A model generated the notes under the pieces. It worked only from the letters and a program-made list of their open reading frames with translations. It was not told the origin of the DNA and made no database searches. Positions 15,083-23,941 of a stretch of DNA of 33,892 nucleotides are shown here, in pieces. Made by a program: the position numbers and the translations under genes. Position 1 is the first letter of the stretch, and the number at the start of each line of letters is the position of its first letter. The stretch covers positions 1 to 33,892 of the forward strand of contig CALQFM020000047.1 in assembly GCA_943329845.2 (NCBI GenBank). The letters are read 5' to 3'. This DNA comes from Candidatus Kuenenia stuttgartensis (GTDB lineage Bacteria > Pseudomonadota > Alphaproteobacteria > SMXS01).

Positions 15083-15745
15083 ATGTTGCGAGGCATCGCC
15101 ATCGCCGTCCTGGCGTTGACCGCGGCTCCCGCCGTGGCGCAGGAGGCGTCCGCGGGCATCGACGTGCATATTGCCGTCAACGGTCTCACCGAGAGCTATG
15201 CCGGCGGTACCGCGCCGCTGCGGTACTTGGTGACCCGAGCACGGGTGCAGTACGCGCTATCGGCCAACGGCAGCGGCCTGCTGGCCAGCCAGCGGCTTGG
15301 CAACGCGCCGCAATCCCGCGACGACAGCTTCGCACCGGGACAGGAGCCGCGCGGCTTTACCATCGTCAAGGGCCGCAGCGGCCAGCCGGCGCTGCGGATA
15401 TGGGCGCAGGAACTGCCGAACGAGGTCACGGTGCCGGCGCGGTTCGTCAAGGGCGACTGGACCGCGCTTGCCGACGGGCGCCGCGTGACGCTCGCAGCGT
15501 CGGCGCGGGAGCTGCAGCGCGCCCATGGCGCAACCCAGCGAATCGGCCAGGTCGCGACCCAGTGGCTGCGCCAGAATTTCAGCGACGCGATCCCGTTCGT
15601 GACCATTCGTATTGGCAACCTGGTGCTGCGGCGCATGAATCTGTCGCGCGACGACGTGATCATCGACGGCACCGCCAACCGTCTGACGGTGAGTTATCCG
15701 GACGGAGAACTCAGCTACAACGCGCCGGTTTCCATGGGCCGGTAG
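15083..15745 (+). CDS. Exported protein of unknown family, tandem paralogue B
   Basis: The 220-residue product has a signal peptide (MLRGIAIAVLALTAAPAVAQ, cleavage after AVA). The mature part parallels paralogue A: ESYAGG, YALSANGSGLL, PGQEPRGFTIVKG, PALRIW, FVKGDW, and the ending DVIIDGTANRLTVSYP. A conserved tandem pair of exported proteins suggests a shared surface or periplasmic task. No enzyme motif is visible. The stop codon lies one base from the convergent end of the MFS gene at 15747, with no terminator between. Confidence 0.8.
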   Translation: MLRGIAIAVLALTAAPAVAQEASAGIDVHIAVNGLTESYAGGTAPLRYLVTRARVQYALSANGSGLLASQRLGNAPQSRDDSFAPGQEPRGFTIVKGRSGQPALRIWAQELPNEVTVPARFVKGDWTALADGRRVTLAASARELQRAHGATQRIGQVATQWLRQNFSDAIPFVTIRIGNLVLRRMNLSRDDVIIDGTANRLTVSYPDGELSYNAPVSMGR

Positions 15746-15746
15746 C

Positions 15747-16898
15747 TCAAGCGGCGGGCGAGGCGCGCTCACGCGGCACCAGCAGGTTGGCGATCACGAA
15801 GATCAGGAAGAATCCGGCCAGGCCGTAGGCCAGTCCGTCCGGGTTCATCATGTCCATGGCCTGCCCCAGTACCGGCGGGCCGCCCATGGCGCCCGCGTTG
15901 TAGGCGACGATCAGCGCGGCGTTGGCCGACGCGAGCGCCAGCCCGGTGTACCTGCGGCCCAGCAAGGTCAACGCCACGGTGTACATCCCGGTGATGGTGC
16001 CCCCCCAGACGAACAGCACCGGCCACATCAACAGCGAATCCTTGACGGCGGGCAGCATTACGCCGCCCAGCACCCCGGTGACGGCGCACAGCATCAGCAC
16101 GCGGCGGGCGGGCGCCTTGTCGGCAAGCCAGCCCACCGGGTACTGCAGCAGGATGTTGCCCGCCGCGATCACCGTCAGCTGCGCCGCGGCCATGCCCTCG
16201 CTGAAGCCCGAGCGGACGCCGTAAACCGGCAGCAGGCCGAAGATGCCGGTCTCGATGGCGCCGTACATGAGGCCAGCCAGGATGGCGAGCGGCGCGGCCC
16301 GCACATAGGGCAGGGGCGACTTGTGGCCCGTCGGGTCGAGGTAGGGGCTGTCGCCGCGCGCCATGCTGATCGCGCCCATGGCCACCAGCACCAGCAGGGC
16401 GGCGACGACGAATGGTGTCCAGCCGCCCACGCCCGTCATCTGCATCAGCAGCGGCCCGGTGCCGAAGCCCGCGGAAATACATCCCGCGTAGACGCCCAGC
16501 AGCCGGCCGCGGTTCTGCGGCGTGGCGATCTGGTTGATCCAGATCTCGCTGATCAGGAACGGCACCACGACGGCGATGCCCATCAGGAAACGCAGCACGA
16601 ACCACGCCCGGTAGTCGTCGAAGATCTTGAAGGCGAGCAGCAGCAGCGCGGTGGCGAACAGCGTGGCGAACAAGATGCGGAACGGCCCCACCCTGAGCGC
16701 GACCGCCGGGATGAACGGGGTGAAGATCAACGCGCCAAGCGCGGTCATGGCGCCGTTGAGGCCGATCAGGCGCCCGCTCAGGCCCTGCCGCTCCAGCATC
16801 AGGTTGAGCAGCGGCGCGGTCAGCCCGAACACCAGGCCGACGACACCGATCATGCCGAAGATGGCCGCCAGACTGCGAGTGCGCGAGCGGCCTGTCAT
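15747..16898 (-). CDS. MFS transporter (YcaD-like/drug-sugar type)
   Basis: A 383-residue permease with about 12 transmembrane helices. It has the typical first-half signature NRGRLLGVYAGCISAGFGTGP and a second-half counterpart around PVGWLADKAPARRVLML. It resembles the YcaD/UMF group of uncharacterised MFS proteins. The ATG at 16898, five bases after the DUF983 stop, was preferred to a longer frame to 16943, which would overlap that gene. It is last in the long pyrB-to-rnr gene string, and its substrate is not indicated by neighbours. Confidence 0.87.
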   Translation of the reverse strand: MTGRSRTRSLAAIFGMIGVVGLVFGLTAPLLNLMLERQGLSGRLIGLNGAMTALGALIFTPFIPAVALRVGPFRILFATLFATALLLLAFKIFDDYRAWFVLRFLMGIAVVVPFLISEIWINQIATPQNRGRLLGVYAGCISAGFGTGPLLMQMTGVGGWTPFVVAALLVLVAMGAISMARGDSPYLDPTGHKSPLPYVRAAPLAILAGLMYGAIETGIFGLLPVYGVRSGFSEGMAAAQLTVIAAGNILLQYPVGWLADKAPARRVLMLCAVTGVLGGVMLPAVKDSLLMWPVLFVWGGTITGMYTVALTLLGRRYTGLALASANAALIVAYNAGAMGGPPVLGQAMDMMNPDGLAYGLAGFFLIFVIANLLVPRERASPAA

Positions 16899-16902
16899 CG
16901 GG

Positions 16903-17331
16903 CTAGAGGTCGGCGTAGACCTTGGGCTCGCTGCCGAAGCCATGCATCTGCTTGGCCCACTGGAACGCCACCAGCGCGCCCTTGATGCGCGGCAGCAGGA
17001 GCAGGCAGGCGCCGAGGGTGCCGAACACCACGAACAGCATCAGGTGCCACAGCGGCGGTGTGGCCAGCCGGTCGTAGAAGATCATCAGCGGCACGAGGAT
17101 GTGCCCGACGATCAGGATGGTGAAATAGGGCGGTGCGTCGTCGGCCCGGTGGTGCGACAGCTCCAGTCCGCAGACCTCGCAATTGTCACGCACCTTCAGG
17201 TAGGCGCGGAAGATGTGACCCTTGCCGCAGCGCGGGCACTTGCCCAGCCAGCCGCGTCGCAAGCTCCCGCCGGTGGACCGCTCGGCCGTGCCGCCGAAGT
17301 GAAGGGTGGTTTCGTCGGTACTGGCCGTCAT
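16903..17331 (-). CDS. DUF983 zinc-ribbon membrane protein
   Basis: A 142-residue protein of the DUF983 family. Two CxxC pairs (Cys32/Cys35 in KCPRCGKGHIF and Cys51/Cys54 in CEVCGLEL) form a likely zinc ribbon. They are followed by ADDAPPYFTILIVGH and two membrane helices (about 68-92 and 100-120). The biochemical role is unknown. It commonly follows rnr in alphaproteobacteria. The ATG at 17331 has GAGGAA before it, overlapping the rnr stop, which indicates translational coupling; the longer frame is discarded. Confidence 0.9.
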   Translation of the reverse strand: MTASTDETTLHFGGTAERSTGGSLRRGWLGKCPRCGKGHIFRAYLKVRDNCEVCGLELSHHRADDAPPYFTILIVGHILVPLMIFYDRLATPPLWHLMLFVVFGTLGACLLLLPRIKGALVAFQWAKQMHGFGSEPKVYADL

Positions 17332-17338
17332 TTGTTCC

Positions 17339-19555
17339 TCACCGTCGGCGCCGGGGCGGACCGCCCGATTTCCGAGGATTTCCGCGGGACCGGCGTGGGC
17401 CGGCATCATAGATGACTTCAAAACGAAGGCCACCGGTTATTGGCGCGGCCTCGGCTAGGCGCACGTCCACGGGGTCGCCCAACCGGAAGATGGTGCCCGT
17501 TTCGCGGCCGACAAGGGCATGCGCCTTTTCGTCATGGGTGAAGAACTCCCAGCCCAGCGAGCTGATCGGCGCCAGCCCCTCGGCGCCGGTGTCGGTCAGC
17601 GCGATGAACAGGCCGAAGCGGGAAACCCCGGAAATCCGGCCCTGGAACTGGCTGCCCACCTTGTCCGACATGAACTGCGCCATGTAGCGGTCGTTGGCGT
17701 CGCGCTCGGCGACCATGGCGCGCCGCTCGGTCATCGAGATGTGCTCGCCGATCTCGTTGAAGCTGCCGCCTGCGTCGTCGCGAAGGCCGTCCTGTCCGAA
17801 ACGCAGGGCGCGTACCAGCCCGCGATGGACCAGCAGGTCGGAATAGCGCCGGATCGGCGAGGTGAAATGGCCGTAGCGCGCCAGCGCGAGTCCGAAGTGG
17901 CCCTGGTTGTCCGGGCTGTAATAGGCCTGGCTCTGGCTGCGCAGCACCACGGTACTGACGATGTGCGACTGCGCCGTCTCGTGCGCTTTCTGCAGGATCT
18001 TGTTGAACTGGTGCGGCGCCAGTTTCTGGCCCTTGGGCAGCTTGAGGTCCATGGTCTCGAGGAACTCGCGCAGCGACGCCAGCTTTTCCTCGGCCGGCGG
18101 TTCGTGGACGCGGTACATGCAAGGTGTCCGGTGCTTCTCCAGCTCCTCGGCGGCCGCCACGTTCGCCGCGATCATGAACTCCTCGATCAGCCGGTGGGCG
18201 TCGAAGCGCTCGCGCAGGGCGATACGCTTGACGTTGCCCAGTTCGTCCAGCTCCACCTTGCGCTCCGGCAGGTCCAGGTCGAGCGGGCCGCGCCGGGTGC
18301 GCTCCTTCAGCCGGGCGTAATACGCCGCGTAGAGCGGCTTGATCACCGGCTCCAGCAGCGGGCCGGTCTCGTCGTCCGGATGGCCGTCGAATGCCGCCTG
18401 CACCCGTTCGTAGCTCATGTTGGCCGCCGAGCGCATCAGCCCGCGCACGAATTTGTGCGACAGCTTGTTGCCGTCGGCGTCGAACCACATGGAGACGGCG
18501 AGGCACGCCCGGTCGACGCCCGGCAGCAGCGAGCACAGGTCGGACGATAGCTCGTGCGGCAGCATGGGGACGACACGGTCGGGGAAATACACGGAATTGC
18601 CGCGCCGGTAGGCCTCGCGGTCGAGCGCGCTGCACTGGGTCACGTAATGGGCCACGTCGGCGATGGCGACGATGACGTGCCAGCCGCCGGGATTTTTCGG
18701 GTCCGGGTCGGGCTCGGCCCAGACCGCGTCGTCGTGGTCGCGCGCGTCGGCCGGATCGATGGTCACCAGCGGAATGGCCCGCAAATCCGTGCGGCCGTCC
18801 AGCCCGACGGGCTTGGCGGCGTTAGCCTCGTCGACGGTGTCGCGGGGGAATTCGGTCGGGATGCCATGGGCGTGGATGGCGATCAGGCTGGTGCTGCGCG
18901 GCGCGTTCAGGTCGCCCAGCCGCTCGAGGACGCGGGCGTGTTTCAGGCCCAGCCGGTTGGCTTTCGAACCGCGAATTTCGACCAGTACCAGCTCGCCGTC
19001 CTGGGCGCCGCCGCTGTCCTCCTGCTCGACGATCAGCTCGTGGCGCTCGCGCTTGTCGGTGGGCACCACGCGCGCGTCCTTGCGGCGGTAGACGCCCAGC
19101 ATGCGGTCGCGGGTGGCTTCCAGCTTCTTGAGGATCGTTGCCTGGTAGCCGTCGTGCAGTCGCTCGAGCCGCGCCAGCACCCGGTCGCCGGCGCCCAGAT
19201 TGCCGGTCGCCTGCTTGCCGGGTGCCACCAGGATGCGCGGCGGGTCCGAGTTCTTGTCCGTCCACTTCACCGGCTTGGCCAGCAGCTCGCCGTCCACATC
19301 CTGGCCGGTGATCTCGACCACGGTGACGTTGGGCAGCGCCGCCACCGGCTTCAGCGAGCGGCGGTGGCCCCGTTCCAGCAGGCCTTCCTGCGCCATGTCG
19401 CGCAGCAGGTCCTTCAGCAGGGCCCGGTTGTCGCCGCGCACATGGAAGGCGCGGGCGATCTCGTTCTTGCCGACGAGGCCCGGGTTCTCCTCAACGAAGC
19501 GGATGATGTCTGCCTTGGTCGGGAAGGGCGCCGGTTTGGAACTGTCCTTCGCCAC
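17339..19555 (-). CDS. rnr: Ribonuclease R
   Basis: A 738-residue 3'-5' exoribonuclease that degrades structured RNA. An N-terminal winged-helix/cold-shock region covers about 10-250. The RNB catalytic domain starts near 260 with TIDPADARDHDDAV (265-278), whose aspartates (Asp267, Asp273, Asp275, Asp276) bind the metals. A C-terminal S1 domain (FQGRISGVSRFGLFIAL) follows, then a basic tail ending in RRRR. The length is normal. It begins five bases after topA, so the two are co-transcribed; this topA-rnr pairing is usual in alphaproteobacteria. Confidence 0.97.
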   Translation of the reverse strand: MAKDSSKPAPFPTKADIIRFVEENPGLVGKNEIARAFHVRGDNRALLKDLLRDMAQEGLLERGHRRSLKPVAALPNVTVVEITGQDVDGELLAKPVKWTDKNSDPPRILVAPGKQATGNLGAGDRVLARLERLHDGYQATILKKLEATRDRMLGVYRRKDARVVPTDKRERHELIVEQEDSGGAQDGELVLVEIRGSKANRLGLKHARVLERLGDLNAPRSTSLIAIHAHGIPTEFPRDTVDEANAAKPVGLDGRTDLRAIPLVTIDPADARDHDDAVWAEPDPDPKNPGGWHVIVAIADVAHYVTQCSALDREAYRRGNSVYFPDRVVPMLPHELSSDLCSLLPGVDRACLAVSMWFDADGNKLSHKFVRGLMRSAANMSYERVQAAFDGHPDDETGPLLEPVIKPLYAAYYARLKERTRRGPLDLDLPERKVELDELGNVKRIALRERFDAHRLIEEFMIAANVAAAEELEKHRTPCMYRVHEPPAEEKLASLREFLETMDLKLPKGQKLAPHQFNKILQKAHETAQSHIVSTVVLRSQSQAYYSPDNQGHFGLALARYGHFTSPIRRYSDLLVHRGLVRALRFGQDGLRDDAGGSFNEIGEHISMTERRAMVAERDANDRYMAQFMSDKVGSQFQGRISGVSRFGLFIALTDTGAEGLAPISSLGWEFFTHDEKAHALVGRETGTIFRLGDPVDVRLAEAAPITGGLRFEVIYDAGPRRSRGNPRKSGGPPRRRR

Positions 19556-19560
19556 CGGCC

Positions 19561-22200
19561 CTACTTCGCTTTCGCCGCCGGCTTGGTGGCCTTCTTCGCG
19601 GCGGGCTTCTTCTTGGCCGCGGCCTTCTTCGGAGCGGCGGCCTTCTTCGGCGCATCTGCCTTGGGCGCGGCGGCCTTTCGCGTGGGCTTGGCCTTGCCGC
19701 TTTTCGGCTGGCCGGCCTTGGCTTCCAGCAGCGGGATGGCGTCGGCCATGGTGAAGGCTTCCGGATCGGCGCTGCGCGGCAGCGTCGCGTTGACCTTGTT
19801 GTGGGTCACGTAGGGCCCGAACCGGCCCTTCATCACGTTGACCGGCTTGCCGTCGGTCGGATGCTCACCCAGCTCCTTGATGATGCTGGAGCTACCCTGC
19901 CGGCCCGGACGCTCGGCGGCCAGCATATCGACGGCGCGGTTGATGCCGATGCTGAACACCTCGTCGCTCGTCGGCAGGTTCACGTATTTCTTGTCGTGGT
20001 TGATATACGGCCCGTAGCGGCCGACGCCCGCGAGGATCGGCTTGCCCGACTCAGGATGCATGCCCACCTCGCGCGGGAGCGCCAGCAGCGCGACGGCCTT
20101 CTCCAGGTCGATACTCTCGACCGGGATGTCCTTGGGGATTGACACCCGGGGCGGCTTGGCGCCGTCCTTGGCCTCGCCCCGCTGCAGGTACTGGCCGAAC
20201 CGGCCGCCGCGCAGGCTGATCTCGTCGCCGTCCGCTTCACCCAGCACCTTGGTGCCGTTGGCGTCGCCGTTGGCGCCCTCGCCATTGGTGCCGAGCTGGC
20301 GGGTGAACTTGCAGTCCGGATAGTTCGAGCAGCCAATGAACGCGCCGAACTTGCCCAGCTTCAGGCTGAGCCGGCCGGTGCCGCAGGACCGGCACGCGCG
20401 GGGATCGCCGCCGTCTTCCGGCACCGGGAAGATGTGCGGGCCGAGAATCTCGTTGATCGCCTCGAGCACCTGGGTGACCCGCAGATCGGCGGTACCGGCG
20501 ATGGCGTTGCTGAAATCGCCCCAGAACTCGCGCAGCACGGTCTTCCACTCGATGTTGCCGGCGGAGATCTCGTCGAGCTTCTCCTCCATCTGCGCCGTGA
20601 AGTCGTACTCCACGTAGCGGCGGAAGAAGCTTTCGAGGAACGCGGTCACCAGGCGGCCCTTGTCCTCGGGCACGAACCGGTTGCGGTCCATCTTCACGTA
20701 GGACCGGTCGCGCAGCACGTCGAGGATCGACGCGTAGGTGGACGGCCGGCCGATGCCCAGCTCCTCCATCTTGCGCACCAGGCTCGCCTCGGTATAGCGC
20801 GGCGGCGGTTCGGTGAAATGCTGCTCGGGTTTCACATCCTGGCGGCTGACGGCGTCGCCGCTGGCCAGCGCGGGCAGGCGGGTGTCGGCATCCGGGTCGT
20901 CGCTGTCGTCCAGGCCTTCCTGATAGAGCGCCAGGAAGCCCGGGAACGTGACCACCGAGCCGCGCGCGCGCAGCACCACATTGCCGTCCGCCGCCTTGAT
21001 GTCGGCGACGGTGCGCTCGAACTGGGCGCTTTCCATCTGGCTCGCCACGGTGCGCTTCCAGATCAGTTCGTAGAGCTTGAGCTGCTCGTCGTTGAGCGCG
21101 CGGGCCACCTGCGCCGGCCGGCGGTGCAGGTCGGTCGGGCGGATCGCCTCGTGGGCTTCCTGGGCGTTCTTCGCCTTGGCCTTGTAGATGCGCGGCTGCG
21201 GCGGCACGTAGCGGTCGCCGTAATCCTTGGCGATCAGCGACCGGGCGCCGGAGATGGCCTCGCCGGCGAGCTGCACGCCGTCGGTCCGCATATAGGTGAT
21301 CAGGCCGACGGTCTCGCCGCCGATGTCCATGCCCTCATACAGCTTCTGGGCGATCCGCATGGTGCGCGAGGCCGAAAAGCCGAGCTTGCGCGCTGCTTCC
21401 TGCTGCAGCGTCGAAGTGGTGAAGGGCGGCGCCGGATTGCGCCGGGCCGGCTTGCTTTCGACCGTCGACACCTTGTAGTCGCGCGCCTCGATGGCGGCGA
21501 CGGCGGCCTTGGCCGCGGCTTCGTCGGCCAGGTCGAACTTGTCGAGCTTCTTGCCGTTCAGCTCGGTCAGCGAGGCGGTGAACGCGTCGCCCGACGGAGT
21601 CTTCAGGTCGACATCGACGGTCCAGTATTCACGGGCCCGGAACGCCTCGATCTCCAATTCGCGCTCGCAGATCAGCCGCAGCGCGACCGACTGGACTCGG
21701 CCGGCCGAGCGTGCGCCCGGCAGCTTGCGCCACAGCACCGGCGACAGGGTGAAGCCGACCAGATAGTCCAGCGCCCGGCGCGCCAGATAGGCGTCGACCA
21801 GTTCCTGGTCCACGTCGCGCGGATTCGCCATGGCTTCGAGCACCGCCGACTTGGTGATCTCGTTGAACACCACGCGCTTCACCGGCGTGCCGGCAAGGCC
21901 CTTGGTATTCTTCAGGATCTGCTGGACATGCCAGGAAATGGCCTCGCCCTCGCGGTCCGGGTCGGTTGCCAGGTAGAGCATCTCGACGCCCTTGGCGGCG
22001 TCGGCGATGTCCTTCATCCGCTTCTTGGAGTTGGCGTCGATCTCCCAGTCCATGGCGAAGTCTTCGGCCGGGCGCACCGAGCCGTCCTTCGACGGCAGGT
22101 CGCGCACATGGCCAAAGCTGGCCAGCACCTTGAAGTTGCTGCCCAGGTATTTATTGATGGTCTTTGCCTTCGCCGGCGATTCGACGATAACCAGATTCAT
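19561..22200 (-). CDS. topA: DNA topoisomerase I (type IA)
   Basis: An 879-residue enzyme that relaxes negative supercoils. The Toprim domain begins VIVESPAKAKTINKYLG and includes the metal-binding DPDREGEAISWH (80-91). The catalytic tyrosine is Tyr303 in GLITYMRTDG. A single clear CxxC/CxxxxxC zinc motif (CRSCG...GCSNYPDC) comes after the core, followed by repeated Topo_C modules (for example FGPYVTHNK, YGPYINHDK, FGQYLQRG). The final 45 residues are a Lys/Ala/Pro-rich tail of PKKAAAPKKAAAKK type, probably a non-specific DNA/RNA-contacting extension. It lies 40 bases after dprA. Confidence 0.98.
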   Translation of the reverse strand: MNLVIVESPAKAKTINKYLGSNFKVLASFGHVRDLPSKDGSVRPAEDFAMDWEIDANSKKRMKDIADAAKGVEMLYLATDPDREGEAISWHVQQILKNTKGLAGTPVKRVVFNEITKSAVLEAMANPRDVDQELVDAYLARRALDYLVGFTLSPVLWRKLPGARSAGRVQSVALRLICERELEIEAFRAREYWTVDVDLKTPSGDAFTASLTELNGKKLDKFDLADEAAAKAAVAAIEARDYKVSTVESKPARRNPAPPFTTSTLQQEAARKLGFSASRTMRIAQKLYEGMDIGGETVGLITYMRTDGVQLAGEAISGARSLIAKDYGDRYVPPQPRIYKAKAKNAQEAHEAIRPTDLHRRPAQVARALNDEQLKLYELIWKRTVASQMESAQFERTVADIKAADGNVVLRARGSVVTFPGFLALYQEGLDDSDDPDADTRLPALASGDAVSRQDVKPEQHFTEPPPRYTEASLVRKMEELGIGRPSTYASILDVLRDRSYVKMDRNRFVPEDKGRLVTAFLESFFRRYVEYDFTAQMEEKLDEISAGNIEWKTVLREFWGDFSNAIAGTADLRVTQVLEAINEILGPHIFPVPEDGGDPRACRSCGTGRLSLKLGKFGAFIGCSNYPDCKFTRQLGTNGEGANGDANGTKVLGEADGDEISLRGGRFGQYLQRGEAKDGAKPPRVSIPKDIPVESIDLEKAVALLALPREVGMHPESGKPILAGVGRYGPYINHDKKYVNLPTSDEVFSIGINRAVDMLAAERPGRQGSSSIIKELGEHPTDGKPVNVMKGRFGPYVTHNKVNATLPRSADPEAFTMADAIPLLEAKAGQPKSGKAKPTRKAAAPKADAPKKAAAPKKAAAKKKPAAKKATKPAAKAK

Positions 22201-22240
22201 GACGTCCGTTTCTGCGGGCTGGTCTCAGAGGGGTCCGGCT

Positions 22241-23341
22241 TCAGGCCAGAGAAACCTTGTTTCCTGAGTGCCGGTCGAGGCGACCGGCCAATTCGAGTTC
22301 CAGCAAAATGGTCAAAACTACCTCGGGTGTCAAACCGCTTTGCCGGATCAGCTCATCCACGTCCACCGGCGTCGGCCCCAACTTCTCCATCAGCGACCCT
22401 CTGGCGGCATCGTCTGCATCGGCCGCATCCCCTTCCAGTTTCAGACTCGGCTGCGCCGGTTGCGATGGCCGCCTTTGCCAGTCCGGCAGGTTGTTGAGCA
22501 CATCTTCGACGCCCTCGGTCAGCACCGCGCCCTGGCGGATCAGGTTATTGGTCCCGCGGCACCTCGGGTCAAGGGGCGACCCCGGCACGGCGAACACCTC
22601 GCGGCCCTGTTCAAGGGCGTAGTTCGCGGTGATCAGCGACCCCGACTTCATCGCCGCCTCGACCACCACCAGGCCCAGAGTGAGCCCGGAAATCAGCCGG
22701 TTGCGGCGCGGGAAGTGCCGCGCCTGCGGCCTGGTGCCGAACGGCATTTCGCACACGATCGCGCCTGTCGCGGCGATGCTTTCGTAGAGCGCCTGATTTT
22801 CGGGGGGATAGACCACGTCCATCCCGCCGGCCATGGCCGCGACCGTCCCCGTGGGCAGCGCCGCCTGGTGCGCGGCGGTATCGATTCCCCGCGCCATGCC
22901 GGACACCACCGCGAACCCTTGCGCGCCCAGATCGGCCGACAGTTGCCGGGTGAACCGGATCCCCGCGGCGGACGCATTCCTCGCTCCCACGACGCCGATG
23001 CCGGGCACGCTCAGCAAGTCCGTCTTGCCCAGCACGGTCAGCACCGGCGGCGCGGTCGAGACGTCGGCGAGCAGGGGTGGGTAAGCGGATTGGTCGAAAT
23101 GAAGCAGCCGCGCGCCCAGCTCTTCCACGGCGGCGATCTCGTCCTCGGCCTCGTCGGCCGAGCATATCGCCGTGCCCTGGTAACCGCCCTTGCGGATCAG
23201 CTCCGGCAGCGCGTCGAGCGCCTTGCCGGCGGTGCCGTAGCGGGCCAGCAGCTGGCGGAACACGATGGGGCCCACATTGGCGCTGCGAATCAGCCGCACC
23301 CGGTCGCGCACGTCACGATCCGTGAGCGTGGCGGCCGGCAT
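22241..23341 (-). CDS. dprA: DNA-processing protein A (DprA/Smf)
   Basis: A 366-residue single-stranded-DNA-binding protein that loads RecA on incoming DNA during natural transformation. It is also conserved in species not known to be transformable. An N-terminal SAM-like region is followed by a Rossmann core with VGARNASAAG, VVSGMARGIDTAAHQAAL, GGMDVVYPPEN, SGLTLGLVVVEAAMKSGSL and VFAVPGSPLDPRCRGTN, and a C-terminal winged-helix segment (about 300-366). It begins three bases after plsY. The operon context is standard for the class. Confidence 0.97.
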   Translation of the reverse strand: MPAATLTDRDVRDRVRLIRSANVGPIVFRQLLARYGTAGKALDALPELIRKGGYQGTAICSADEAEDEIAAVEELGARLLHFDQSAYPPLLADVSTAPPVLTVLGKTDLLSVPGIGVVGARNASAAGIRFTRQLSADLGAQGFAVVSGMARGIDTAAHQAALPTGTVAAMAGGMDVVYPPENQALYESIAATGAIVCEMPFGTRPQARHFPRRNRLISGLTLGLVVVEAAMKSGSLITANYALEQGREVFAVPGSPLDPRCRGTNNLIRQGAVLTEGVEDVLNNLPDWQRRPSQPAQPSLKLEGDAADADDAARGSLMEKLGPTPVDVDELIRQSGLTPEVVLTILLELELAGRLDRHSGNKVSLA

Positions 23342-23344
23342 GGG

Positions 23345-23941
23345 CTATTTCTGTCCGATCCGGGGTTCCTCGCCGCGCAGCAGCCTGCGGATGTTCGACG
23401 AATGGCGCTGGAAGATCATCAGCGCCAGCAGCAGGAACAGCACGGCGGTCTCCAGCGGCGGCACCATCACCATGGCGTAGACCGGCGCGATGGTCGCGGC
23501 GGCCAGCGCCGCCACCGACGAGTAGCGGAACAGCAGCCCTGTCAGCAGCCAGATGACGCAGCAAATGGCGCCCAGTCCGATATTGACCGCCAGCGCGATG
23601 CCCAGGAACACGGCCACGCCCTTGCCGCCCCTGAAGTTGAGCCACATGGGATAGAGATGGCCGAAGAAGGCGGAGGCCGCGGCGATCAGCGTGGCGTCGG
23701 GTGCGATCTCCCGGGCGACGTATACCGCCAGTGCACCCTTGCCGGCATCGAGCAGCAGGGTCGCCAGCGCCAGCCACTTGTTGCCGGTGCGCAGTACGTT
23801 GGTGGCGCCGATATTGCCCGAGCCTATGGCGCGGATGTCGCCCATGCCCGCCGCCTTGGTCAGCAGCAGGCCGAACGGGATCGAGCCCAGCAGGTAGCCG
23901 GTCACGGCCGCGATGATGACGCCGAGAATTCCGTCCATCAT
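23345..23941 (-). CDS. plsY: Acyl-phosphate glycerol-3-phosphate acyltransferase
   Basis: A 198-residue inner-membrane enzyme that transfers an acyl group from acyl-phosphate to glycerol 3-phosphate, starting phospholipid synthesis. The three family motifs are visible: GSIPFGLLLTK and GSGNIGATNVLR near the N-terminus, GKGALAVYVA, and GHLYPMWLNFRGGKGVAVFLG. There are about five to six membrane helices. The gene starts directly after the stop of the DHOase-like gene and is probably translationally coupled. Two adjacent ATGs exist, and either could be used. Confidence 0.97.
   Translation of the reverse strand: MMDGILGVIIAAVTGYLLGSIPFGLLLTKAAGMGDIRAIGSGNIGATNVLRTGNKWLALATLLLDAGKGALAVYVAREIAPDATLIAAASAFFGHLYPMWLNFRGGKGVAVFLGIALAVNIGLGAICCVIWLLTGLLFRYSSVAALAAATIAPVYAMVMVPPLETAVLFLLLALMIFQRHSSNIRRLLRGEEPRIGQK

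Noticed and set aside
13331-15745. Prophage
   Set aside because: Only a repressor-like gene is present; there is no integrase, structural, lysis or packaging gene, nor an attachment-site pair in view.
20434-22497. 687-codon plus-strand frame opposite topA and the 3' end of dprA
   Set aside because: The product has no family motifs and mirrors topA codon pattern; topA is unambiguous.
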